The translations under genes and the position numbers were made by a program. Below are positions 34,095 to 42,400 of a DNA stretch of 64,000 nucleotides, one piece after another. Location: the NCBI GenBank assembly GCA_002379985.1, contig DFVG01000029.1, positions 25,418 to 89,417 of the forward strand. The letters run 5' to 3'. The notes beneath the pieces were generated by a model, which saw only the letters and a list, made by a program, of their open reading frames with translations, had not been told where the DNA came from and ran no database searches. Positions within the stretch are counted from its first letter, which is position 1. The number at the start of each line of letters is the position of its first letter. The DNA comes from Flavobacteriaceae bacterium UBA4166. GTDB lineage: Bacteria; Bacteroidota; Bacteroidia; Flavobacteriales; Flavobacteriaceae.

Positions 34095-35286
34095 TCCTAT
34101 CTTCTATTTTTCTCATTTGCTCGCTAACGTTTTCATCTAAAATATGCCCATAATGACTTTGCGTCGTTTGTATTTTTGAATGACCCAATAGCTTACTAAC
34201 AATCTCCATAGGTACATCATTATAAAGCAATACAGTAGTGGCGAAAGTTTTCCTAGCGATGTGATGTGTTAAATGCTTTTTGATAGCACATAGAGCTGCT
34301 ATTTCTTTTAAGTATGCATTAAAGGGCTGGTTATGTATTCTCGGCAATACAAATTCAGAATTTTCATTATCATATTTCTTCATAATATTTTCTGCTTTTG
34401 ACAATAGAGGAATCTTATAAGTTCGTTCTGTCTTGTTTCTATAGATGTGTATCCAAAGCCTATCATCAAATTCTTTGTATATATTTTCTTTCTTCAATCC
34501 CACCATTTCTTTAAATCCTAATCCAGTATAACAACAGAACACGAACATATCCTTTACCCTTTCCAATCTATCCAATTCAAAATGATGATTTTCAATAGTT
34601 GAAAGTTCTTCTTTTGTTAAAAAAACCACCTCTTTCTTTACAGTCTTGGGTTTGTACATAAGAAAAGGGTTCTTTTGAATATAATCTTCAGCTACAGCGT
34701 ACTTAACAACCTTTCTAAACCTCTGTATGGCTTTATTCAAAGTGCTTAGTGCGAGTTTTTTCTCTACTTTAAGGAAATACTCGTATTGATCAATAAAATT
34801 GCTCTTGAGCTTCTTAAAATGAATGTCATTCGACTTAAAATTATGCTTTATAAAATCTTGCAAATGTGTACCGGACTCTATATACTTTTGATAGGTTACA
34901 TTTTTAATTTCAATGCCTATAAGTTTCTTGATTCTATCACTATGGAGCCTATAAACTTCCATCACTCCTATTTCATCCTTGGGTGTTTCTCCCAGGTACT
35001 GCGTATAGATGTCATATACCGTAAATGGAGAACCCTTCACTTGTAGAAATAAAAAAGCCTGATTAAGTTTTTGTCTTATCAGGCTCAGTTGGGTGTTGAT
35101 GTATTGTTCATCTGGTTCTGGCGGTTCTACCAGTTGCTGTTTGCTATTCCAGTTTTTGGGATTTACAAATATCCCTGTGGAAAATTCCTTACGTCTTTTT
35201 AAATAGGTAATTCTGCATCTAACGGGGCATAATCTTCGGGAATTAGTTTTTGACTTATTTATTGTATATAAAATCTTTATCTTCAT
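34084..35286 (-). CDS. tyrosine recombinase (island integrase)
   Basis: 400 residues with an N-terminal arm/SAM-like part (to about 190) and the catalytic domain. The catalytic HxxR is HIAR near 340, followed by LLGHSKIQTTQSHYGHI with the GH and Tyr nucleophile. The active-site Lys sits at YRNKTERTYKIPL. The first Arg, usually in TGLRxxE, is absent, with TGLGFKE instead. This is known for CTnDOT-type Bacteroidetes integrases, in which another residue substitutes for Arg I. It should insert the element in the 3' end of tRNA-Asp. It is divergent from the winged-helix gene with 22 bases between. Confidence 0.9.
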   Translation of the reverse strand: MKIKILYTINKSKTNSRRLCPVRCRITYLKRRKEFSTGIFVNPKNWNSKQQLVEPPEPDEQYINTQLSLIRQKLNQAFLFLQVKGSPFTVYDIYTQYLGETPKDEIGVMEVYRLHSDRIKKLIGIEIKNVTYQKYIESGTHLQDFIKHNFKSNDIHFKKLKSNFIDQYEYFLKVEKKLALSTLNKAIQRFRKVVKYAVAEDYIQKNPFLMYKPKTVKKEVVFLTKEELSTIENHHFELDRLERVKDMFVFCCYTGLGFKEMVGLKKENIYKEFDDRLWIHIYRNKTERTYKIPLLSKAENIMKKYDNENSEFVLPRIHNQPFNAYLKEIAALCAIKKHLTHHIARKTFATTVLLYNDVPMEIVSKLLGHSKIQTTQSHYGHILDENVSEQMRKIEDRIKS

Positions 35287-35308
35287 AATTAAATTGATTA
35301 ATGGTTAA

Positions 35309-35764
35309 ATGGAAATTAAATTTGATGATATTAGACCCGAAACCTTGAAGATGGTTAATGGTGACATGAATCTAGCCCTAACATTTGAATATATTCATGC
35401 CATAATTGTAGATTCAAAGAAAAGGTCAGCAGGCCTAGAGTATAATGGACTATACTATGTCCCGGATATAATGTATAGATTTGAAAAAGCTATGCCACAT
35501 TTCCGTAAAAATCAGATTAAAACTTATTTAAAAGAATTGACTAAAAAAGGCTTAATCATAAAAGAGGATTTCTTTGCTAAAAAAACCCATGCTCAAAAGA
35601 CTTATGGATATAGAATTAATAATGCTTTAGTCGACTGGGAATTCAAGTTTATTGAATTAGATAAATTAAAGAAGAAGCATATTAATTCACCAGAAGGCAC
35701 CAAAATCAGAGAAACTGTCGATAGATTCATTTTCAATATTCGTGAAATCTATGAAAGCAAATAA
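35309..35764 (+). CDS. winged-helix protein near attR
   Basis: 151 residues. The middle (MPHFRKNQIKTYLKELTKKG, about 68-87, then LIIKEDFFAKKTHAQKTYGY) looks like a winged-helix DNA-binding domain as found in replication initiators of Bacteroidetes elements. Residues 1-65 are an alpha/beta part. It is the gene nearest the attR end. The role, either initiation of replication or excision control, is inferred from position. Confidence 0.6.
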   Translation: MEIKFDDIRPETLKMVNGDMNLALTFEYIHAIIVDSKKRSAGLEYNGLYYVPDIMYRFEKAMPHFRKNQIKTYLKELTKKGLIIKEDFFAKKTHAQKTYGYRINNALVDWEFKFIELDKLKKKHINSPEGTKIRETVDRFIFNIREIYESK

Positions 35765-35872
35765 TTTGGGTCACCTCAGCTAATTTAGGGACACCAAGAA
35801 GGCACCTTTTCAATAAGATTCCTGCCAAAAAACCTTGTATTCTAGCTGAATCAATGTTTTAAAACAAAAAAA

Positions 35873-35892
35873 GCCTCTCAATACTGAGAGGC
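35873..35892 (-). terminator. intrinsic terminator of tRNA-Asp
   Basis: GCCTCTCA and TGAGAGGC pair perfectly, and a T run follows on the minus strand. It ends the tRNA-Asp transcript. The sequence was brought by the island, so it is a replacement copy of the hairpin at 21999. Confidence 0.85.
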
Positions 35893-35898
35893 TTTTTC

Positions 35899-35928
35899 TT
35901 GGGTTGCGGTCTGGACGAGACTCGAACT
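35899..35928. repeat. right attachment site (30-base direct repeat, copy 2)
   Basis: Identical to 22025-22054. It contains the 3' 22 bases of tRNA-Asp (35907-35928) and 8 bases beyond. Confidence 0.85.
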
Positions 35929-35980
35929 CGCGACCCCCTGCGTGACAGGCAGGTATTCTAACCAACTGAACTACCAGACC
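35907..35980 (-). tRNA. tRNA-Asp (anticodon GTC)
   Basis: 74 bases, transcribed on the minus strand. The acceptor stem is GGTCTGG/CCAGACC with discriminator G. The anticodon stem-loop is CCTGC-CTGTCAC-GCAGG, so the anticodon is GTC. The T-arm is CGCGAGTTCGAGTCTCG. CCA is not encoded. The 3' end carries the island attachment site, so the tRNA is regenerated on integration. Confidence 0.95.
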
Positions 35981-36024
35981 GTTCCTTTATTTTTTAGACT
36001 TTAAGGATGTCTTAAATCTTTTGT

Positions 36025-36070
36025 CAGGTATTCTAACCATCCCGATAACTATCGGGAGAACTACCAGACC
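36025..36070 (-). pseudogene. partial tRNA-Asp 5' half with an inserted palindrome
   Basis: The 5' part of a second tRNA-Asp: the sequence from CAGGTATTCTAACCA to GAACTACCAGACC agrees with the intact gene except for a small insertion. The insertion is TCCCGATAACTATCGGGAG, which contains a perfect 16-base inverted repeat (CCCGATAACTATCGGG, 36041-36056). The 3' half is missing, so it is a relic. Confidence 0.65.
36041..36056. repeat. 16-base palindromic insertion in the tRNA relic
   Basis: CCCGAT-AACT-ATCGGG, perfect 6-base arms. It resembles short palindromic elements scattered in Flavobacteriia genomes, a recollection that needs a genome count. Confidence 0.6.
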
Positions 36071-36144
36071 GTTGCTTTATTAGCGGTGGCAAATATAAAA
36101 CGCATTTTTAGTTACTGCAAACAATTTCTCAAAAAAAAGAAGCA

Positions 36145-37074
36145 TCATCCAAACTTTTGTCGTGCTACCAAATAGGTGGTCAATATTTTTTGAAAACCTT
36201 GGTGAATATCCGCCGGTACATAAGTAATACGATATTGTCCGCAACGTAATTTAATAGCATCAAAAAATTCTTGCACTGCTTCTTCATAAGAATCTTTAAT
36301 GTTATCTGCATATAAGTTTACCGATTCACCGGTTTCAACATCTACATATTTGCGAGGCCGATTCGAAAAATCAAAAGATAATTCCTTCTGCCCATCGTAC
36401 GTATGAAAAAGAATCACTTCATGCTTGTTGTATTTTAAATGTTGTAACGCTTCAAATAAAGCTTCTTCTTCTGCATCACTCTGAAACATATCTGTAAACA
36501 AAAAGACCAAGCTGCGGCGTTTCAACTTTTCTGCAATCAAATGCAGGTGCTTATAGGTATCTGTATTCTTTGCTTTTGCCGGTGCAACAACGGCGTCATT
36601 CAACCGCCCTAATAACATTTGATGATGCCGTTCACTGCCCTTTTCCGACGCATAAAACTCATACGCATCACTGTACACACTCATCCCAACAGCGTCCCTT
36701 TGTCGCTTCAATAAATTCATGATGGCTGCGGAAGCCAAGGCCGCAAAACCGATCTTACTCAAAGAAGTTCCGGACAACTCCGACACTTTCGGATAATGCA
36801 TGGAACTGCTAGTATCCAAAATCAAATGGCATCGTAAATTGGTTTCCTCTTCGTATCGTTTGGTATATAGCTTATCGGTCTTGGCATAGAGTTTCCAATC
36901 GATATGTTTCGTGCTCTCCCCCGGATTGTAGATCTTATGTTCTGCAAATTCGGCAGAGAAGCCGTGAAACGGACTCTTATGCAGGCCCGAAATAAAGCCC
37001 TCCACCACTTGATTGGCGAGTAGTTCTAGGTTCTTAAACCCCTTGATTTCGTTTATTTGCTTTTCTATATTCAC
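36145..37074 (-). CDS. DUF58 domain protein
   Basis: 309 residues, likely GTG start at 37074 (MNIEKQINEIKGFKNLEL). The DUF58 core appears as FAEHKIYNPGESTKHIDWKLY near residue 45, then TKRYEEETNLRCHLILDTSSSM, in which DTSSSM is the MIDAS-like DxSxS motif. Such proteins act with MoxR-type AAA ATPases; no MoxR gene is in this window. It is encoded 125 bases downstream of clpP on the same strand. Confidence 0.85.
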   Translation of the reverse strand: MNIEKQINEIKGFKNLELLANQVVEGFISGLHKSPFHGFSAEFAEHKIYNPGESTKHIDWKLYAKTDKLYTKRYEEETNLRCHLILDTSSSMHYPKVSELSGTSLSKIGFAALASAAIMNLLKRQRDAVGMSVYSDAYEFYASEKGSERHHQMLLGRLNDAVVAPAKAKNTDTYKHLHLIAEKLKRRSLVFLFTDMFQSDAEEEALFEALQHLKYNKHEVILFHTYDGQKELSFDFSNRPRKYVDVETGESVNLYADNIKDSYEEAVQEFFDAIKLRCGQYRITYVPADIHQGFQKILTTYLVARQKFG

Positions 37075-37192
37075 GTTACAATAGTACTGGGTAGTGAGTT
37101 AATAGTATTGAGACTTATTATTTCATTCCTCATAAGTCCTAGGTCATAAATCCTACGTCTCATTTCTAAATACTCATATCTCACATCTCATT

Positions 37193-37735
37193 CTACAACA
37201 CCGCATCAACAATTCCGTATTCCACGCTCTCTTCAGCACCCATCCAATGATCGCGATTAAAGTCTTTCATCACCTTCTCAAAATCCTGACCACAATTGTC
37301 TGCCAAGATGCGAGCGCTTAGCTCTTTGGTCTTTAAAATTTCCTGAGCGGTGATTTCAATATCACTGGCAGGCCCGCGTGCCCCTCCACTAGGCTGATGA
37401 ATCATCACTCGGGCATGTGGTTGTATAAAACGCTTGCCCTTTTCACCGGCCGAAAGTAAAATACTTCCCATGGAAGCCGCTAATCCTGTGCAGATAGTAC
37501 TCACAGGGCTCTTAATACTTTTAATTGTATCGTAAATAGAAAATCCGGAAGTGACATAGCCACCCGGACTATTAATATAAAAGTGGATATCCTCGTTGCT
37601 TACTGCATCTAAATAAAGCAATCGATCGACCACATGCTTTGCACTTTTATCGTCTACTTGTCCCCACAGGAACACCTTTCGCTCTTTTAATAATGTATTG
37701 TCTATTTGGTCTTGAACTTTAAAAACCTTTTCCAT
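37193..37735 (-). CDS. clpP: ATP-dependent Clp protease proteolytic subunit
   Basis: 180 residues from the ATG at 37735 (MEKVFKVQDQIDNTLL). A start at 37783 would add 16 unrelated residues. The catalytic Ser is in AASMGSI near residue 88, His in HARVMIHQPSGG near 113, and Asp in FNRDHWM near 162. It is a serine peptidase that degrades unfolded proteins with a Clp ATPase. No clpX or tig gene is adjacent, so it may be a second ClpP copy, as is common in Bacteroidota. A terminator at 37770-37798 separates it from thioredoxin. Confidence 0.9.
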   Translation of the reverse strand: MEKVFKVQDQIDNTLLKERKVFLWGQVDDKSAKHVVDRLLYLDAVSNEDIHFYINSPGGYVTSGFSIYDTIKSIKSPVSTICTGLAASMGSILLSAGEKGKRFIQPHARVMIHQPSGGARGPASDIEITAQEILKTKELSARILADNCGQDFEKVMKDFNRDHWMGAEESVEYGIVDAVL

Positions 37736-37769
37736 AATTCGTTTCCGTTTATTTAAGACTGTAAAATAA

Positions 37770-37798
37770 AAAAGGCTTCGCATTTCGCCAAGCCTTTT
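37770..37798 (-). terminator. intrinsic terminator after thioredoxin
   Basis: AAAAGGCTT (37770-37778) and AAGCCTTTT (37790-37798) pair, with a T run on the minus strand. It ends the thioredoxin transcript and lies upstream of clpP. Confidence 0.75.
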
Positions 37799-37821
37799 CG
37801 TTTATTAAATGTGTTGAATGC

Positions 37822-38139
37822 TTACAGTAGCGAATCGATCGCTTCGGTGTATACATTTTTTGGTGCTACCCCTACTTGACGACCTACTAGTTCTCCACCA
37901 TTGAAAACCAATACCGTGGGAATATTTCGCACTCCATATTTCGCTGCAAACTCCTGATTGGCATCTACATCAACCTTTCCAACGACCGCTTTTCCGTCGT
38001 AATCTTTGCTAATTTCGTCAATGATTGGCCCTACCATTCGACAAGGACCACACCATGCTGCCCAAAAGTCTACGAGCACCGGCTTATCACTCTTTAATAC
38101 CGTTTCTTCAAAAGTTGCGTCTGTTATTTCTAAAGCCAT
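37822..38139 (-). CDS. trxA: thioredoxin
   Basis: 105 residues from the ATG at 38139 (MALEITDATFEETVL). The active site WCGPC is at residue 29-33 (WAAWCGPCRM). The cis-Pro motif is NIPTVLVF. It is a normal-size thioredoxin that reduces disulfides in the cytosol. A start at 38298 would add 53 unrelated residues. A promoter fits closely: -7 box CAAAAATA on the plus strand (TATTTTTG on the minus strand, 38163-38170) and a -33 TTG complement at 38193-38195. Confidence 0.95.
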   Translation of the reverse strand: MALEITDATFEETVLKSDKPVLVDFWAAWCGPCRMVGPIIDEISKDYDGKAVVGKVDVDANQEFAAKYGVRNIPTVLVFNGGELVGRQVGVAPKNVYTEAIDSLL

Positions 38140-38162
38140 TATCTTATATATTTTATTGTTCA

Positions 38163-38195
38163 CAAAAATAGTCAAAAAAATACGCTTTCGGCCAA
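38163..38195 (-). promoter_or_regulatory. thioredoxin promoter
   Basis: Minus-strand TATTTTTG at 38170-38163 and TTG at 38195-38193, with 22 bases between. This matches the flavobacterial sigma consensus, and the start site would be near 38156, 17 bases before the ATG. Confidence 0.6.
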
Positions 38196-38417
38196 CGCTT
38201 AACATTAGTTTAGGCAATGCAAGCATTGTTTTTATTGATATTTTGACGGGCTGCCAAAAGGCACCGCGCTTTTCGTTGCAATTCCGCGCCATACGCAATC
38301 ATTTGCTTCGGCTGTGGGATTTTCTCTGCAATCGCTGCCCGAAGTATCCTACAAGTCCTCCAACACCTCGTCTTCAGACATAAAAATTTCTTACCTTCAC
38401 TAGAAATCTACCTAACC

Positions 38418-39401
38418 ATGTACACCAAACGGAATTACGGTTTCTTCATGACTCTAAATTGGTCGAAAAAACCACTTATACTCGGTTTTATCTACGCGCT
38501 CATCCTCTTCCTATTGGTTTATCTCCTCCCGGTATTCGTTCGAGTTCCATGGCAGCCTATTAGTGTCATCGGGATCGCTGTTGCCTTTTATCTGGGCTTT
38601 AAGAACAATAGTTCATACGATCGTACTTGGGAAGCTCGAAAGATCTGGGGAAGTATCGTTAATAATAGTAGAACCTTTGGCGCTGCCGTCGTAGCATTCG
38701 TACAAGGCGCAGAGGCAAGTGCCGTTAAAAAAGAATTGCTCTACCGCCACATCGCTTGGATGACGGCCTTACGCCACCAGCTTCGGCAACCGAAATCTTG
38801 GGAGCACCCACGAAACAAGCGAAAACCCTACGCGCCCGAAGTTACCGAGAATTTTACGACCACCCTAGAAACCGAATTGAAAAAATACCTGTCCGAAACA
38901 GAGATCCAAAACATTCACCCCAGTGCCAACCGCGCCACTCAAATCCTCAGGATCCAGTCAAAACGACTGCAAGAACTGCGCGACAGTGATTATTTCGAGG
39001 ACTTCCGCCATATGGAATTTCATTCTTTGATCCGATCTTTTTATGAAGATCAGGGAAAATCAGAACGTATCAAAAATTTCCCGTTTCCGCGACAATACGC
39101 ATCTACAGCATTCTGGTTATGCTTGATATTTTGTGCCTTCGTCCCATTCGGAATGTTAGATATCATCGGAGCGCAGAGTTTGTTGCTTGCCGTCCTCGGC
39201 GCCTTACTTTCGGCCGTTATCATTTGGGTCTTTTTCCTCATGGAAATGATCGGGGACTATTCCGAAAATCCATTTGAAGGCACCTATAATGATGTGCCTA
39301 TCACATCCATCGCCACAGGAATAGAGATCGATCTTCGCCAAATGATCAATGATCAAAACATTCCTCCCCCAACCGAAACCGTTGACGGATTCTTGATGTA
39401 A
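38418..39401 (+). CDS. bestrophin-like membrane channel protein
   Basis: 327 residues. N-terminal sequence (NYGFFMTLNWSKKPLILGF) and then GIAVAFYLGFKNNSSYDRTWEARKIWGSIVNNSRT match bacterial bestrophin (UPF0187) proteins. Membrane helices occur at about 25-45, 50-60, 220-240 and 245-265, with a soluble part between. It is probably an anion or other ion channel in the inner membrane. It ends 3 bases before the convergent dnaE stop. Confidence 0.85.
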   Translation: MYTKRNYGFFMTLNWSKKPLILGFIYALILFLLVYLLPVFVRVPWQPISVIGIAVAFYLGFKNNSSYDRTWEARKIWGSIVNNSRTFGAAVVAFVQGAEASAVKKELLYRHIAWMTALRHQLRQPKSWEHPRNKRKPYAPEVTENFTTTLETELKKYLSETEIQNIHPSANRATQILRIQSKRLQELRDSDYFEDFRHMEFHSLIRSFYEDQGKSERIKNFPFPRQYASTAFWLCLIFCAFVPFGMLDIIGAQSLLLAVLGALLSAVIIWVFFLMEMIGDYSENPFEGTYNDVPITSIATGIEIDLRQMINDQNIPPPTETVDGFLM

Positions 39402-39404
39402 ATG

Positions 39405-42400
39405 TTAATTCAACTTATACGCCAGATCTTCTTCTCTTAAGGCCTCCAGAAGTTCTTTATTGATATGGATCTTGGTCTTTCTGCTGGGCATATTCAGTTT
39501 TACTTTATCATCCAGATCATACAGCGTAAAGTGCAGTTGTTTATCTCCTTTATGTGATGAAAACAATTCTTGAAGATGCTTTATTCTTTTTTCGTGGAGC
39601 CCATCAATTGACATCTGTACCGTGAGCTTTTTCGCCTGCTGATCCATCACATCATGCAACATTTGAAAACTGTTGTACTGAATTCTAGGATCGCCCTGCT
39701 TCCCGGTATCTCGATTGGTCCATCCTTCTTTCACAAACGCACGAACGTAAATAAAGGAATTCGGAATGAGAAAATGACGCCACTTTAAATACTCTTCTCC
39801 AAAGATTTTGAATTCAAAACTATCGTCGTAATCTTCCACCGTAAAGATGGCCCAGCCTTTTCCTTGTCGGCTTTCACGATGCTGCACATCGCTCACGATA
39901 CCACCAAAACAAACCTCTCGATTCACTAACTTCTCGATCTGATGGAAGTCGGCTACTTTTACGGTACAAAAGCTATTGATCTCTAGTTTGAAATCATCCA
40001 GCGGATGCCCAGAAATATAAATTCCAACCACTTCCTTTTCCTGCTTCAACTTTTTCATCGTACCCCATTCCTCGCAAGGCGGCACTTCGGGTTCGGGAAT
40101 TTGTACGTCACTGGATTCTCCAAATAAACTTACTTGTGAAGAATTCTGAGTTTCTTGGTACTTGGCTGCATAGCGAAGCACTTTTTCAAAGAACTTTACT
40201 CCGTCTCCTTCATCGTGCATATACTGCGCGCGATGCGTTCCGAAGCCATCAAAACCGCCTGCCAATACTAAATTTTCAAAGGCTTTTTTGTTTGCAGCCC
40301 GAAGATCGATGCGTTTGGCTAGGTCGAAAACCGACTTATACTTTCCGTCCTTACGGTGCTCCACGATCGTGGCAACCGCACCGCCACCAACGCCCTTGAT
40401 AGCGCCCATCCCGAAGCGAATGGCGCCTTGATCGTTTACAGTAAATTTGTAAAAGGATTCATTCACGTCGGGCCCAAGCACGTCTAATCCCATACGGCGA
40501 CATTCTTCCATAAAGAACGTCACTTGTTTGATGTCGTTCATATTATTACTAAGTACCGCCGCCATATATTCGGCCGGATAATGCGCTTTTAGATAGGCGG
40601 TCTGATACGCGATCCAGGCATAACAAGTAGAGTGACTTTTATTAAAGGCGTAACTCGCAAAGGCCTCCCAATCTTTCCAGATTTTTTCCAGCATTTCTGC
40701 GTCGTGACCTTTGGCGGATGCCTGTTCGATGAATTTCGGCTTCATCTTATCAAGCACCGCTTTTTGCTTTTTCCCCATGGCCTTCCGAAGCACATCGGCC
40801 TCACCCTTACTAAAATCGGCTAACTTTTGCGACAACAACATCACCTGCTCTTGGTAGACCGTAATTCCGTAAGTCTCTTGCAGATACTCCTCCATCGCAG
40901 GAAGGTCATAGGTAATTTCTTCTTCCCCGTGTTTTCTACGTACGAAACTCGGAATGTATTCCATCGGTCCGGGACGATACAGGGCGTTCATCGCAATAAG
41001 ATCAGCAAATACCGTAGGTTTCAATTCTTTCATGTACTTCTGCATACCCGCCGATTCGTACTGAAAGATCCCTACCGTTTCTCCACGTTGAAAGAGTTCA
41101 TAGGTTTTTTCATCGTCCAGCGGAAAGGTATCCGGATCCAACTCTACATCGTGACGATGTTTGACGATCTTCACCGTGTCTTTGATGAGCGTTAAGGTTT
41201 TCAGCCCTAAGAAATCCATTTTCAACAGTCCGGCGCTTTCTACGACCGAGTTGTCAAATTGGGTCACGTACAATTCCGAATCCTTGGCGGTGGCCACGGG
41301 GACAAAGTTGGTAATGTCATCGGGAGTAATGATCACTCCACAGGCGTGGATTCCGGTATTTCGAACGGAGCCCTCCAGTACTTTTGCCTGATTGATGGTT
41401 TCAGCTTCGAGATCGCTTCCTTCGGAAAGGTTTAAAAGTTCGTTGACCTTCGACAATTCGTCGCTTCGGAATTTGCTACGCAATTGCTTTTCTTCCAAAC
41501 CGAAGATCTTGTTGAGTTTGGTCATATTGGGAATGAGCTTCGCGATCCTGTCGGCATCATTCAACGGAAGGTCGAGTACGCGCGCCGTATCACGAATGGA
41601 CGATTTGGCTGCCATGGTTCCGTAGGTAATGATCTGCGCCACTTGATTGGCACCGTATTTATTGATCACATAGTCCATAACCTTACTTCGACCCTCATCA
41701 TCAAAATCGATATCGATATCAGGCATGCTCACACGATCCGGATTCAAGAACCGCTCAAAAAGGAGATCGTATTCAATGGGGTCGATATTTGTGATTCCTA
41801 GGCAATACGCAACCGCACTCCCTGCTGCCGAGCCACGACCCGGACCTACAGAGACGCCCATGTTGCGGGCTTCTGCGATAAAATCTTGAACAATAAGAAA
41901 GTAGCCAGGATATCCCGTATTTGCGATCACTTCCAGCTCAAATTCCAAACGTTGTCGAATTTCGGGAGTGATGTCGGCATAGCGTTTTTCAGCACCTTCA
42001 AAGGTAAGATGCTTTAAATAGGCGTTTTCTCCGCGTTTCCCGCCGTCAGCATCATCTTGGGCATCTTGAAATTGTTCAGGGATGTCGAATTTCGGAAGCA
42101 AGACATCGCGTTGAAGGGTAAAGGATTCTACCTTTTCAATGACCTCAGCAATATTAGCAATGGCTTCAGGCAGGTCTTTGAAGAGGGTTTTCATCTCTTC
42201 TTGAGACTTAAAATAGTATTCTTGATTGGGTAACCCATAACGATACCCGCGACCGCGACCTATGGGGGTGGCCTGCTTTTCCCCGTCTTTTACGCATAAT
42301 AAAATATCGTGCGCATTAGCATCCTCTTTGTGAATGTAATAGGTGTTGTTACAGGCCACCAGCTTCACATCGTGCTTTTTGGAGAATTCGACCAAGGTTG

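Larger units (their letters stand above)
22055..35898. mobile_element. integrative genomic island in tRNA-Asp (satellite or mobilizable element)
   Basis: About 13.8 kb between the two att copies. It is clearly more AT-rich than the flanks and holds integrase, XRE, winged-helix, zinc-ribbon, ATPase, DUF3871-like, helicase, GIY-YIG, RadC-like and four-gene operon modules. There are no capsid, tail, terminase or relaxase genes. This suggests a phage satellite or mobilizable island rather than a full prophage or ICE. The integrase end is nearest the intact tRNA, as is normal. The four-gene operon lies at the far end, where accessory cargo often sits. Confidence 0.8.

Noticed and set aside
22055..35898. 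The island could be a complete prophage.
   Set aside because: No capsid, portal, terminase, tail or lysis genes are visible.
37075..37192. AT-rich near-repeats (CTCATAAGTC-like) between DUF58 and clpP.
   Set aside because: They are imperfect and too short to call a real repeat.
38006..38383. A 125-codon plus-strand frame over thioredoxin.
   Set aside because: It is a shadow of trxA and has no recognisable fold.
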